64,000 nucleotides of DNA from Varanus komodoensis (lineage: Eukaryota > Chordata > Lepidosauria > Squamata > Varanidae), in contig NW_025336598.1 in the NCBI RefSeq assembly GCF_004798865.1, positions 25,951,519 to 26,015,518 of the forward strand, read 5' to 3'. Every line of letters starts with the position of its first letter. Within the stretch, counting starts at the first letter, position 1. Shown here piece by piece: positions 1-12,034 of this stretch. The translations under genes and the position numbers were made by a program. Below the pieces are notes generated by a model. That model did no database searches. It saw only the letters and a program-made list of their open reading frames with translations, and was not told where the DNA came from.

Positions 1-522
1 CTTCACACAGTTTAAAAAACCTTAGTTTTATGCACTGGAATAAAATTTCCTATTACCTATATATTCACGCATTAAGCTATGAACTAAACTATAACTACTG
101 TGAGACTGGTCATCTCATAACTTTACTTGTCTACATAAAAAATCATGAGAGTGGCAGAGATTGGCTTGCAAGAAAGTAGGGCTTGCAAACAACAAGCAAT
201 GTCAGAAGCCGCACATGTTCTGGGTCAGCTTCTGATCCTCGTACATCCCATCATGTTTTCAGATGGGGTCATAAGCCAGAATCTCTGATTGTGAAAAAAT
301 CTAAGCTTGTTCAGCTGGAGCCTTCTCAGCTTCAGGCACCAGTGGACCAGCTTGTAAGTGAATGTCAGAGATGGGGCTTGCTGAGTTCCCACCACCCCTT
401 CTCACTTTGGGCCTACACACCTGAGTCACCTTGGGACTAGAGACTAAATCAATTATTTTGGCATAAGCTTTCATGGACTATAGTCAGCTTTCAGAGGCAT
501 GGATTAGTACCAAGAGCTTCAG
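1..522. other. Unassigned non-coding sequence
   Basis: I recognise no gene or repeat here. A short forward open frame (183-440) has no recognisable motif and no splice context, so it is most simply explained by chance. The stretch ends at an ATT microsatellite and an assembly gap, so anything continuing to the right cannot be followed. Confidence 0.5.

Positions 523-569
<47 letters not shown>
523..569. repeat. (ATT)n microsatellite, truncated by gap
   Basis: About fifteen perfect ATT units run directly into the block of Ns. The true length is unknown because the assembly stops inside or just after the tract. The leucine run seen when this is translated is an artefact of the repeat. Confidence 0.97.
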
Positions 570-669
570 NNNNNNNNNNNNNNNNNNNNNNNNNNNNNNN
601 NNNNNNNNNNNNNNNNNNNNNNNNNNNNNNNNNNNNNNNNNNNNNNNNNNNNNNNNNNNNNNNNNNNNN
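570..669. other. Assembly gap (100 Ns)
   Basis: Exactly 100 N characters, a length often used as a placeholder for a gap of unknown size. The flanking ATT repeat suggests that the repeat caused the break. Confidence 0.99.
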
Positions 670-2294
670 GTACTATGTGATTAATTAAAAGTCAAATGTT
701 GCCAGCCTAGAACACTGGGGGGAGTTAGGGATGATTCTGCCTCCCAAAAAACTTTTAGATTCACCTGACTTTCTGATAACCTGAATGTGTTTACCAGTAG
801 AATATCAATCCTACAGACTTCCTGTAGTCTGAGAATAAAATGAAGAGAAAAAATGGATAGCCCATAATTCACCACTCCAACATTAAAAACAATGAGTAAA
901 ACCCATAATAAAAAAACTAATAAACTTTTGGACAAATTTACAAGACATTAATTGTGTTTGTCTGACTACAGGCCTATTTCATAAAGCATACATGACATTA
1001 TATTTTATTAATTTAATCTCATCTATTCCAAGGAAAAGTGTTTAATGTATTCTGGCTGCAATCTACATTCATATTCTTAGTTAAAGAAATTGTAGCCCAG
1101 GTCTTTATCCATAAAAATATATATATCCTATAAAATAGAATTCATTACTCTAGTACAGCTAGAAAGTTAAATGTCAAGGTAGAGGGAAAAAGAGGATGTA
1201 GTGGAGGAGTGGAGAACAGGTATTTAGTCTGAAATTTACAACCCACTTATGCCAGAGTTGTCCCCAAACAGTCCTATTGACTCCTGTAGAAAGTACTTCA
1301 AGGTAAGTGGGTTATGAATTGCATCTCAGGTCACAATATGCATTTATAGTAACTAAATATCATGCCATCCTTTACAGCATAATAAAAAGAGCTGTTCCAC
1401 ACTTAAAATACTGGATTTTAATGGTGCATTCTAGCAAAGCACTCTCAGGTTGTTAAGCCAAGTAGCCAGAGAAGGTGCTTAGAGAACTGTTCTTAAAGTT
1501 GGATCCCCTGACAAATTTTTTGGAACCCCTTCCAAGAATGATAAGCAGGAAGCCAAGTTCTTTATAAAATACCTTACAAAAAATAAAAGGGGCACAAGTT
1601 TGGGTTCAGGTACATTCTATGTGATTGATGTCACATGTAGTCTGATCCTGTGTGTGGTTCCATGAAAAGCTAATTTTCAGAATTTTCAATAAAACTATGG
1701 GTTGCAGGGATACACTTCTGCTACTCCACAAATGCACACGCATATGCATATTCATTGAACACATGTACAAATGTGTGAATAGAACTCGTGACCATACAAG
1801 AATAATTTAAAATCACAAGGTGCTTGCTTAAGCAAACTCAGCCATAATGGATGACCAAGCTCCAGGACTCCAGTACTATATTAAAGTGATGAGTTCATTT
1901 TTATGTCACTGGCTTGCATGAATTTCAGAGCAAAGACACATTGTGATATAACGGAACGTGCCATAATGAAGTATCTGTATCCAATTTAAAAATGCTACAA
2001 ATATATATATATATTGAAATATGACCATCTACCTAATGGCTATTAATTTTTCTAGTCATTATATAATCTATCTTTTCTTATTTTAATCAGGCCATTCTTT
2101 CAACTCTGATGCTAAAATTATTTTAACAGTCTGATGCTGAAGCCCTCTGCAAAGCAGTACATTTTGCAAATGATCAAACAGCTATTAAAGGAGACACATT
2201 ACATCCATATCAAAATTGTAATAGCAATACCTAAGAGAAATTTTGTTTTCAAATATATTTTTGAACCAAGATTCAGATGTTTGCAACCATTTGT
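670..2294. other. AT-rich unassigned sequence
   Basis: AT-rich sequence with short AT tracts (near 1119 and 2001) and no open frame that resembles a protein family. No SINE boxes, LINE reading frames or terminal inverted repeats were seen. It may hold old repeats too decayed to recognise by eye. Confidence 0.45.
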
Positions 2295-2318
2295 ACACAC
2301 ACACACACACACACACAC
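2295..2318. repeat. (AC)n microsatellite
   Basis: Twelve uninterrupted AC units. Confidence 0.95.
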
Positions 2319-2904
2319 ATGCATGTTCCTTTAAACCATATTGTATCTATCATATTGATCACGCATAAGAACATGGCAGTATTTTTATTCCAAGGCTGTT
2401 TTTATTCTAGCTAATCATGTATGCATGTACCATCAGACCACACATTTTAAAACTCAAAATTATAGACAGTGTTTTATTCAGAAACACGCTTGAGAAACCC
2501 GAGTTTTGTTGACCTTTTGAACTTTTTATCTTAAACTGGAATTTTAAATTAAGCTGAAGTCTTAGTTACTATACTGTAGTTATTATGAGATATGATTTAA
2601 ATTAGTACTTAAACAGCAGGTGGCCAATAATGAGTGCGAAAGAGTGCCTCTCCATTTGAGAAATGTGTCAACTATCTGGTTGATTAAAACACTTCTTAAA
2701 AAGAGGATTCTTGTTAGGTTTATCATTTATTATGTATTTATAACCCCTCAACATTCCATCTCACTCAAACATGAATCTCCAAGTGTCAAGCTCCATGTTA
2801 CATGGAGCTGCCCCTGTATATTTGACTTACTCAGACGTAAGTGCCTGACCTCCCCCCCCCCCCGCCTCCGTGTCCCGCCTTGGGATCAGGGTTAGGGTTC
2901 AGCT
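2319..2904. other. Unassigned sequence with a poly-C run
   Basis: No gene or repeat recognised. A run of 12 C lies at 2852-2863. Two TTAGGG-like units just after it (about 2885-2898) are too few to call an interstitial telomere. Confidence 0.4.
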
Positions 2905-3115
2905 AAGATTTCTTTTTAAAACCATGGCTAGCAATGTCTACTATCCTTGCTGTTAGCAGAGATATCATGTCTGCATAAGCCATTTGCTGAGAAGATGAGG
3001 GGGGGGGGGCACCTGCACTATCTTGCTTGAAGGATCCAGTTTGTTTGCCACTGTGTAAATGGCGCATTGGACTAAATGGACTGATGCAACATGACTTTGC
3101 TTATATTCTTATACA
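2905..3115 (+). mobile_element. CR1-type LINE, 3' end fragment
   Basis: The block near 3040-3110 reads like the well-known reptile CR1-type 3' region: a 'gccactgtgtaaatggc' stretch, then 'ttggactaaatggac', then a run similar to 'cttatattcttat' at the end. The part upstream (2905-3040) aligns more loosely and contains a run of 11 G (2999-3009). It is an old, diverged, 5'-truncated copy with no useful open frame. The family was recognised from memory of the consensus; the left boundary is approximate. Confidence 0.65.
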
Positions 3116-4002
3116 AACTGTCTACTCATACATTTCTTCATAAATGAGACTAAAATAGTCTGAGATTTAAACCAAATCATTGTCGAAGACAGTAATACTG
3201 AGAGATTCATCCATCCAGGCAGAGGGGCTTGGGGTGTTTAGCTTTTAAAAGTCTGGATCTGAATTAGGCAAAGGAGAGGCAAATGTTGGATTCATATTTT
3301 ACTGTCAACATGCCAAATTCACACTTCCCAAGCTAAGGGAGAACCAACAGTGCTATGACAATATTCATAGATCTCAGTTTTTATGCTGCAGAATACAAAG
3401 GGGGAAAATGAACAAAAATAGGATAGAATGAGGAAAATGCATACAAAATACAATAGGGAAAATGCATATGCAAAAAAAAAAAAAAACGTGCACATGAGGT
3501 GAAAGTGCACAGAAAACTGTATTATATTCAGGAAAAAAGCTTCCAAAGGAAACAGTTTATAAAGAGCAGTGGCAGATCTATTAAAACAGTGGAGAGCGTG
3601 GTGCCCATGACAGCCTTGGTTCCCAGAGCTCCCCTTTCTTACATTTTTCTGTCTGAGTTGCACACCTACCCCTTGCCATCAGTCTTTCTAGCATGATTGC
3701 TTTTTCCAACTTGTTGCTAGTCTTTCTGCTGGTGCGGCCAACTCAGTCAAGAAAACTGAGTGGGTATGCTCAGATCATTCAAAACAAAACAAAACAGAAA
3801 CAAAAACAAAAACCAAAGCCAGACTGGAGCACTTTTGGAAAATGAACCCCTAAACACTCAGGTGCTGGCCAGCACATCCCCCTTCTTTTTAAATTCATAA
3901 TTATTATTCAATGTACAGAAAAAGAAAACAAAAACAAAAACATACAGTCACACAGCAATGACTAGAAATGTATTAAACTGATAGAGGTCAATGTATTGCT
4001 GA
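3116..4002. other. Unassigned sequence with A-rich simple repeats
   Basis: No gene recognised. AAAAC-type simple repeats lie near 3780-3815 and 3925-3945, and an A run near 3471-3486. Two overlapping open frames on opposite strands near 3319-3696 have low-complexity composition and look spurious. Confidence 0.4.
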
Positions 4003-4221
4003 ATTATATTCCCAAATCCTGGAAGCTATCCTGTGGTCCCCACCGGACCATATGATTCAATAGGGTGGCCAGGAGACTCATACTGCAGGGTTGGAAAGAC
4101 AAATCCCTCAGCCACACAATGGACTGAAGACTTTACAAGACCGGCATGCTATGAGACCACCAAGGACAACTTTGTCTCAACACTCATTCCAACATTTGGG
4201 CAACCTATAGTAGTGATGTGA
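4003..4221 (+). other. Unidentified short open frame with protein-like composition
   Basis: Between a TGA at 4000-4002 and a TGA at 4219-4221 lies an open stretch of 72 codons. It is rich in Pro, Gly, Thr and Tyr and has few long hydrophobic runs, unlike most chance frames in this AT-rich window. It has no ATG before the informative part, so if real it would be an exon piece or a pseudogene fragment rather than a whole gene. I do not recognise the family and see no convincing splice sites. Chance is still the simplest explanation. Confidence 0.2.
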
Positions 4222-4689
4222 GACAGGAACTTTGAATACATGTGCATGAGTGAGTATGTACATATGCATGTATGGAAATATATTCTTAGTAATACTCGCA
4301 AGATCAATTAAGCATATGTTCTTTTTCAAGCAGAGGAGGGGCCCTTGCCTCCAGGGCTTTGTAATGAGCAGGGCTGAGAAATGTCATTTGCCAGGCCAGT
4401 GCGGAGGCAGGAAAAGCATAAGGCTAGTCTGGGAGAGTGCTTGGCCTTGCCTGGCCTGGCTGTGAGCATCTGAGTGAACAGGAGATCACTTTGTCAAGTG
4501 AGAATCCAGGCAGAGGGAGAGTCAGAAGGAATAACTGAGCTGAGGAACAGGGCTCATAACCAAAACTCAGGGAACGGCTGGTTTTGTTTGATGAGGGGAA
4601 GAGAAAGAAAAGGAGAGGGACTAGTAGAACCAGCAGAATGCCATCTTTCTTCTTCTTCCTCTTCTTTTGAGATTCAGGGAGATTCAGGA
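4222..4689. other. Unassigned sequence
   Basis: No gene or repeat recognised. A TCTTC-rich purine/pyrimidine stretch near 4648-4670 explains the low-complexity open frames on both strands here. Confidence 0.4.
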
Positions 4690-4790
4690 AAATCATAATA
4701 AATAAATAGGATAAAATGACATATACATAGTTAAGTAACAGATAAAACTTAATATATTAAAACTGGTGCAAATCAGTATCGGGAAAGAGC
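4690..4790 (-). mobile_element. LINE 3' UTR fragment (same family as 5641-6330)
   Basis: This stretch matches 5754-5850 at most positions. Both contain 'atagttaagtaacagataaa' followed by 'attaaaactggtg' with the same spacing. In the larger copy this sequence lies just downstream, in reverse orientation, of L2/CR1-type reverse-transcriptase remains. The fragment is therefore a severely 5'-truncated insertion of the same family on the minus strand. Confidence 0.75.
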
Positions 4791-5640
4791 CATCTGTTCC
4801 AAAATTCAGTGCATCTTACGTGATTTTTTTTGTGGGTGCAAAGGTGAAATGGGTCAGTTTGGCTATTCTCCATAGCTTTGCTATGAATGTGTCTGCCTAG
4901 CTATGGAGAAGAGATAAATAATTTTTAATATCTGTGAGGCTGTAGCAATTCCAACTCTTTGGGGAGGGGGGATAGTTTCAAATCTTGAAGAATTTATGTC
5001 TTGCATGAATCTCTAAGTTGGTGGGATTTAGGGAGGGCTATTTTTAAAGCCTTACCTAACTGCATTTCTGGCTTGGGAGAGGAGAATTATTTAGAAATGA
5101 ATTCTGTCTTGCAAGAGAAGATAATCAATTTTAAAATAAATTTACTATTTATTGCACTGTCCCTTGTTGTTGGGAAGGGCTTGTGGCTTAAAGGAAGGGT
5201 TTAGTCCAGTGTCTCTTTCTTGTCTCTTCCTACAGGGACTCCCTCCCTCTTCTTCTGCCCATGGCCCACACACTGCTCTCCTAGCCCTACTAGTTACCAA
5301 CACTGACAAAAAGGCATACTAGATATATGGAAAAACATTTAGATAAATACAAATATTTATAAATTTAAATGCAGAAACAGAACAGAAGTTCTGCTATTTC
5401 ATAGATACTTTATTTAAATCTCACTTTTTGGATGAAAATTGTGCTTATTTTAATGTATGAAAAACCAGAAAGTGATCAGAATCAGACTCAGTTGATTGGG
5501 CTCCCAGGGTATTTTGCTATTTTGTATTCCTGAATTAGGGTTGCAACCAGTTTTTGCCCCTGATTGGCCCCCCATCATTAACAGCAACATGGCAGGCAGG
5601 TACATGATGGAATAAGCCATGTATGAATTGCAGTGTCTGA
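4791..5640. other. Unassigned sequence between two LINE fragments
   Basis: No gene or recognisable repeat. The spacing between the two related LINE pieces argues for two separate insertions, because the shared 3' UTR part is present in both. Confidence 0.4.
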
Positions 5641-6330
5641 GTTTTATTATTTATTAGATTTGTTTGATGGCTGCCCACTAGCTTCGCACTGTCTGGACAG
5701 CCATTGCAATAAATTACCAATAAGTAACTTAAATAAAATAGTACAATTAAAATCATAAGAAATAAACAGGATAAATTAGCATATATATAGTTAAGTAACA
5801 GATAAAACCTAAGTCAACTGATTAAAACTGGTGGAAATCAATATAAAAATAATCTAAATGGCACTATAGGTGCGCCAGAACAGAAACATTCCTGACAGGG
5901 ACCTAAAGCTCAGCAAAGTAGGTGGCTTGACCAATCTCTGATGGTAGGGCATTCCAAAACTGGGGTCCCACCACAGAAAAGGCCCTTCTCCTTGTAACCT
6001 CCCCCGTAACCTCCTTAGGGAGAGGAACTCATAGGAGGGCCTCCATTGGTAACCTTAGACAATGGGCAGGAATATATGGAGTAAGGTGCTCCCTAATACA
6101 AGAATGCCTTTGTCTAATAGGCACTTTATATCTAAGCACTTTCCATACAGATAAAATCTGCCCATCATAACTCTCAAGTTACCTTTTATCACATCCTATT
6201 ACATTAAGTTTGTAAGCATAACCAGAAGGCTTCTGTTGCAGTCTTAGAACCAATGGAAAACCATTGGGCTGTGACAGCAGGGTCAACACAGGACATAGGG
6301 AAGGGAAGGTGAGCAAATTTGTATCACGTT
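5641..6330 (-). mobile_element. L2/CR1-clade LINE, 5'-truncated, reverse orientation
   Basis: Read on the minus strand, 5850-6160 encodes broken pieces of the C-terminal tail of an L2/CR1-type reverse transcriptase. There is an 'HLTPYIP' block, then 'RRAFSVVGPQFWNALP', then a 'LLSFRSLSGMFLFW' block. The same order appears in the forward copy at 33960-34445 (RPYVP, RRAFSAVAPNLWNALP, FRRQAKTFLF). The 3' UTR follows, ending at 5641 in a TAATAAATAATAAAA-type tail, as expected for this group. Several frame breaks are present and it cannot be active. The 5' edge is approximate. Confidence 0.8.
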
Positions 6331-6702
6331 GCTCTACAGGAAGAGAGCATGCAGGGGGTATTTTTTAAAAAGTTGACATGCTCTGCAATATCTAGTTGAA
6401 TGTTTGCTAAGGAATATCCAGGTTGACTCCTTCCTGACCTGTCCATCAAGGCCAGAGGGAAATGAACTTAATGAAAGTGTTATAGCTGGGTTTGCTTCCA
6501 GTGCTGCTTAATCTCTGTGCAGAGCCAGGAGTGTGATTGGAACACATTTCATCAGCCTTTAGACCCACCACTTAGTCATGTCCTCAAGAAGGTCAGGAAT
6601 TCTGGTTTCATAAAAAGTCCTGATTTGGATCAGGGCTGAAGTACTGAAGGGAAGATGTGGCCTTTTTGATCTTTTGGCCCCAGATCCCCACCCTCACCCC
6701 AC

Positions 6703-6704
<2 letters not shown>
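6331..6704. other. Unassigned sequence
   Basis: No gene or repeat recognised. It may include a little more of the decayed LINE on its left side. Confidence 0.35.

Positions 6705-6740
<36 letters not shown>
6705..6740. repeat. (AC)n microsatellite
   Basis: Eighteen AC units without interruption. The open frames that cross it on both strands are artefacts of the repeat. Confidence 0.96.
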
Positions 6741-6742
<2 letters not shown>

Positions 6743-8846
6743 ACTTACATGAGCCATGGTGAAGAAACCTACAATCACAACATAGGTGGCACCACTGGAA
6801 GGGGTTCTAACCAGAGCAATGGCTCGGCTCCTTTCCCCCAAGTAGGCTGGCCACTTATGAATCACAAAAGAGGAGGACAAGAGGATGGTATTTGTTGATT
6901 TCTTTGTAGTTATGCAATTCTAGAAGCCATTGTTTTAATTTAGAATCTCATCACTGTGTGAAATGATGCATCTCAGTCTGCTGTCCAGGTGATACTGACG
7001 GGCAACTCCAAGGTCCAACTCTTCCTCTTTTGTCTCGAAACCACTTGAATTGGCAGGTGCAGAATGCCTTTAAACTAGAGAGCAGTCCACTGGCAGATCT
7101 TCCAAAAGAGGACTGTACTCTTCAAAGAGGGCGCATGGACACCTTAAGCATGGCTCAAGTCCCATTACATCAAAGGGCAGTTATTACAGGATGAAAAATC
7201 TATTATGATATGTGATCAAGATTTCCCATGTAACATGTAATTTGGCCCTGAATAATGCCTTGTGCTGCATGAAATGTTTCATTATACCAACCAAAGGAAA
7301 GGAACTCTGACCTGGTTTAATTTATCTAAATTACATCTGCAAAGTGAAAGGTCCCTGAGCAGTTTGCTTTCCCACGTGGAATACATCACCAGCACTCTGC
7401 TGTTGATAAATGGCCCTGGATTCTAATGCCTGCTGGCACATTTCCTATTGCAAGACAGCCGTGTATGTGGCTTGGAAATGGCACTTACTGCTTTTATTGC
7501 TACGTGAAATCATCCCTTCCCAGTCTTCTCCTTAAGAAATCACATAGATCTTAAGGTACTGTATTTAATTTATTGCAAGAACACTTTAAAGCGGAAGTAG
7601 AATTTCAGCCTCAGCATCCCAATATCATTTTTCTTCAGCAGCTCATAAGCAGCTGCTACTCCCCAGATGCTTCCTCCTGATTTCATGTCCTTGGAGCAAA
7701 CAAGTACATGGCTCAAACACATGCAAGAATACCTCTCCGTCTATTCATGTTACTGCATGGTCACAGTGATGGTCCCTGTGAGCCTCTTCATGTACCTTCT
7801 GCAGCACACATGGAATAAGAAAAGCCTCTATGCAAGTCCTGAGCAATGGACAGCCCGGGAAAGGGATTCCACCCTCCATGTCTGCATTGCCAACTATCTT
7901 TAACCCCATTGGACCCCTTTCCTATGCCTGGGGAGAAGCAATGCCAAGGGATGTGTGCATCCCCCAGTCCCAATGCTCCACCGAGATGCTTGAAGCTATT
8001 AGCAGTGCTGCATCCTTCATAGGAATGTCGAAGGAAAGAAAAAGATGCTGTATAATGCACAAGCAAGCCACAAGTGGCCTCTGTTGGCCCCTGTGTTGCC
8101 CCTGCTGAGCATCTGTTGTGAGCAACAAATTATCTCAGTGGATTCCAGTTTGATGCCTGTGTGCTGGCATCAGATTAGCATAAGCCAAGGTAGTTTGTGG
8201 AACTTTGTCTGTAAGACCATCTGTGATTCACACTTTTTAAAACTGCCAATTGAATTTATGGAAACTGGTGCCAGAGAAAATTTTGTGTGACGTGCCATTC
8301 ACTGAGCCACATGGTTTTTCTGACGCAAAACTTGGTCATTTCTGCATGAGAAAAACACTTGAAAAACACGTGAGTTAGTGACATTTGTACCAAACTCACT
8401 AAACTAATTCACATGTTTTCTGGGTACAAAAATGGCTCCTTTTTACATAAAACAGCACCCAGAAAACATGTTTGATCTTTTTAGGTGCAAATATGGTTTT
8501 TGGAAAAAGAAAAAAATCACCAGCAAAACGTGTGGATTTTGGCACAAATTAGAAGCAATGAGGAAATCGAGCAAGCTTAAATAAGTCAGATTTTTCTGCT
8601 TTTGTGCATTCTTATGGTTGTACCTTTGAATATATTAACAAATTGGTTCTCCATAGTGGCTATGCTTAAACAAACTATATTAACCATTTTAATACTATTG
8701 AAAACTGTGGAGCAGTAGGCCATCAAACTGCAGCAAGAAACCAGTAATTTTATTTAAAAAAAAAACATCAGAGTGTAGCTTCTGGAGGGAACTCAAGAGG
8801 GCACAGAACCTTGCACAATTATCTGCCCATGACTGACAGGTTAAAG
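6741..8846. other. Unassigned sequence with a hairpin and a possible conserved block
   Basis: No host gene is recognised. Several overlapping open frames at 7667-8290 occur on both strands and lack family motifs or good splice sites. The stretch 7260-7460 has balanced composition and homeodomain-like and E-box-like words, which resembles conserved non-coding DNA by eye only. A 15-bp perfect inverted repeat lies at 8411-8425 and 8457-8471. Confidence 0.35.
8411..8471. repeat. 15-bp perfect inverted repeat (hairpin)
   Basis: The arm 'acatgttttctgggt' (8411-8425) is the exact reverse complement of 8457-8471, with a 31-nt loop. The surrounding 300 bp is A/T-rich with many short 'aaaaac' words. 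It could be the core of a decayed MITE, but no outer inverted repeats or target duplications were found. Confidence 0.7.
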
Positions 8847-8930
8847 CAGGTGTGGAAAACTTCTTTCCCCAGCCAAGGGCTGTAATTATTTGGGTATACC
8901 CAGTGGCGATCGGGGGCACATACTTTTCTC
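8847..8930 (+). mobile_element. Possible hAT-type non-autonomous element fragment
   Basis: The order of words 'gtggaaaacttctttcccc', 'agccaagggctgtaat' and 'cgatcgggggcacat' matches my memory of a common vertebrate hAT-type repeat ('gtgggcaaacttttt', 'ccaagggccacatt', 'ggggggccacat'). No matching other end or target duplication was located, so the extent is approximate. Confidence 0.4.
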
Positions 8931-11900
8931 CTTTTTTTGTTAAAAACTTGGTACCTATGCTGTCCTTGACTGTCACCCTGATTTGTATCCAGGTGCTCCC
9001 ATCTGGAATCTGCTCTTGCCCCCAGGAAGCATTTGCTGACCATGGCAACAGGGACCATAGAGGATCCAAGCTAAATCAGGACTACAGAGGTGAGAAATGG
9101 TCAAAGCCTTTCAATGCCAGGGCCCTGATCCAAATCACACACACCCAATTTCTTTACAGAAGCCCACTGTAGAATCATTAATGAGCAGCTTCTAATAGTT
9201 TGGTCTGAGCTATTCTAATCAAGTTCATCCCTCACACTGTGTTTCTGTGTGAAACACCCCAGAAACTTTAGCCCCTTTGAGAGGTGCTAGGAACATGGAA
9301 TCAACAGCCTCATTAAACATACTGCTTCAGGGAATCCATGAAATTAAACTGTGATAAAAACTGTTGTGCATTTGTAATGTAGACAATTTAAAGCTAAGAA
9401 CAACATACGCATCACTAAACTTCAAATGCAAATGCATATCCGGTGATACTAGAATGCAGATAAGCTCGGTATAGTGTGGAAGAACAGCAAAATTATGTAT
9501 CTCATAATTCTGCTTTGAAACACCTGTGCATGCACAAACCAGTATGTTATTGTGGGTCACTGAAGTCTCCCATGCCACTGAGGATTAAGTACTGGCTTGG
9601 AAGAGGTTCTTAAAGGTTGCATCATGTTAGTGTGATACTAGTATATAATCTTATCCAAACAGCAGTAAAATACTCCAGATGTATCCAGTGAAGCTAGAGA
9701 AAGAGACACAGAGAAAAAGGGAGGGGAGAAATCTAAATATAATGATAGAAAATGCATAATATATAAACTACCTTATGCACCAAGAGAAATTATACTTAAA
9801 TTAACATCTTGGTTGATTCTCAGTTAGCCATTTAGAGGAAAAATGATGCTGATAATCACAAATACCAGTGTGGAGGAAAATGTGCAGACTAGTAAGGGGA
9901 CAATCTTATTTGTGTTCAGGAAAAAAAATGTCCTTTAAGTGCCAGCATTCCCCAAAAAGCCATGCTGGCTGGAAAATGCTGGGAGTTGTATGACTTCCAG
10001 TTTTGTGTGTGAGTATCTGCATGCATGTATCTAAACATGCATAGCATTGTGCCTTAAACAGACCAGCCAAGAGGCTTCACGAAGTTCCCCATTCATCCTA
10101 TGTGCTTTTTATGGCATCTCCTATTTCAGCAAAATGTGGAAATTTATAGCTCTTGAAAACCTGCAGGATGTATTTTTACAAACACTTTATCTATGATCTC
10201 CTCTTAATTATCTGCAGCACTCATGCTTCAAATTTGGACAAAGGGTTCCTTCCTCTGCAAATATTGCTAGTTGTCCAAGAAAGAATATAGCAGTGTTGGA
10301 GGGAATGCCATTTGACCAATATACAGAGTTCTTTGCACACATTGCTTGAGTCGTATGGGAAACAGCTATGCAGAAGAGGTTGTGTTAGTGCTTGGAAAAT
10401 AGATGAAAGGTGGTCATTTATGAATCACCAAAAGGATGAAATGCATCGTCCATAAAGAAGATACCTAAAATGTTTAGATGTAGACAAGCAAAATGATTAT
10501 TCTCATTTAAAGTTGTACATGCAGCATCTCACCAGTTTGAATAATTAGTGACCTTGTTCAGGTGGCTGTCCAAGTGCTGTTGATGGAAAAGCTCAAGTTT
10601 CAGCTCTTTCTTCTGATGGATGTTTTATCTTTAAACTGGGTTCAGTTTAGGTATTCCATGAAAGAGAAGACACTATCAAAATAAGTATCTGTCCTCCTGG
10701 AACTATTACAACCAATGTTTTTCTTCTGTTTGGTTCAAAGATGTGGCACATCTCTACAATCCTATTCAGTTGTTCAAATCCTTGTGAACATGAGAGGTCA
10801 GGACAACAGTGGCAGGTCCACTTTGACATTCCACTTGCTGATCAGCTGAGTGTCCAGCAACATACAAATTAAGCACACCTAGCTTTCTCTGCAATCTGGC
10901 ATCATGAATTTTCCAAAGCACAGCTTATACTCATACACCAGAGGAAGGCCACAGAGGAAGGAGGACCTTCATGGCCTTTCGTGTATTGATTCTTCCCATA
11001 TTGTCTCCAAACAGGGCTGCTTTAGGGTTTTACTCATGCTTTAGGGTTTATGGCAACATGGTCATCTCTGACTTGGATAACTGGAGATACATGTGAACTG
11101 GGGATCAATGAGCACTGGAAGCTTACTTAAACTGCAGTCATTGAGTCTGTTCAAGTTTCTAGCTATGAGGAGGCTCCAAATATATTAAAGGGAACACAGG
11201 CCTCCAAACCAAGAACAGCCCTGATAACATTCACATCTTAAACTTACAGAGCTTGGAAAAGCAAGTCTAAAGAAATCTTCTAAGAGCTAAATATCAGAAA
11301 AATCACAGAGCTGACTCATACTGTAATAAAGATAAATATGCTTGTAGAGCCCATGAGAGCCTTATAAGCATAATTAGATCAGGAAAGCATAGTATTGATC
11401 ACTAAAAAGTTGCTACAAAGCTAAAAGGTATATAAATATGTATAGCTGCATATTTGTGCATGAGTATAATCAGCATTTGAAATGATACCCATCCAACAAA
11501 TTATACTCATACGGCCTTTAGGAAATGGAAGAATGATAATCAGCTGGGCTCCATATCTACTTGAGCACCACACACTGAGTCATATTGCTTCCATGGATAG
11601 TGAGAACCCAATCCCGTGGGAACAATTTTTCAGTAGTTGCTTTCACATACAGATCTGCCCATATAACACATGCAAGGGACTGCTTCAGGGGTGACTAGAA
11701 AAACAGGGTGGAAAGGGATCTGCACTAGACTTGTTTCCCAGCCTTACAATCCCTGATTCACTAGTGTCACATGACCAACACCCCAAGCCATCCTTATATG
11801 ACTTCTCCCATATATTTTGGATTCTAGTCTTCCTAGGTGAATTTTAGATTGGGTTCAACAAACTTCTCAGTGCATGCTCAGAGATTCATTCTGGGTGATT

Positions 11901-12034
11901 AATGTTTTGAGCCAGTAAAGAGTATATTGCAAAGAAAATGGTCTATGGCTTTTGAATTCTTGAAGAAGGAACCTCAGCTCACAACAGCTTGAATCCAACC
12001 TAACCTGGATTGGAGATCTGAGTCCTGCATTTAG
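8931..12034. other. Largely unassigned sequence
   Basis: No host gene is recognised. The only identifiable items are the MITE fragment at 9944-10000 and a short local duplication of 'tgctttaggg' near 11020-11050. The longest open frame (minus strand, 8695-9069) overlaps the possible hAT fragment and has no motif. Confidence 0.35.
9944..10000 (+). mobile_element. hAT-like MITE fragment
   Basis: The piece contains 'catgctggctggaaaatgct' followed by 'gggagttgta'. This is the inner part of a palindromic MITE family seen more completely at 58403-58540. Only one arm is visible. Confidence 0.5.

Noticed and set aside
473-688. Poly-leucine frame next to the gap
   Set aside because: Pure translation of the ATT microsatellite and Ns.
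2884-2898. Telomere-like GGGTTAGGGTT
   Set aside because: Only about two units, too short for an interstitial telomeric site.
6608-6898. Frames on both strands with Cys-Val or Thr-His repeats
   Set aside because: Translation artefacts of the AC microsatellite.
8695-9069. 124-codon minus-strand frame overlapping another on the opposite strand
   Set aside because: It overlaps a possible hAT fragment, and both strands are open by chance.
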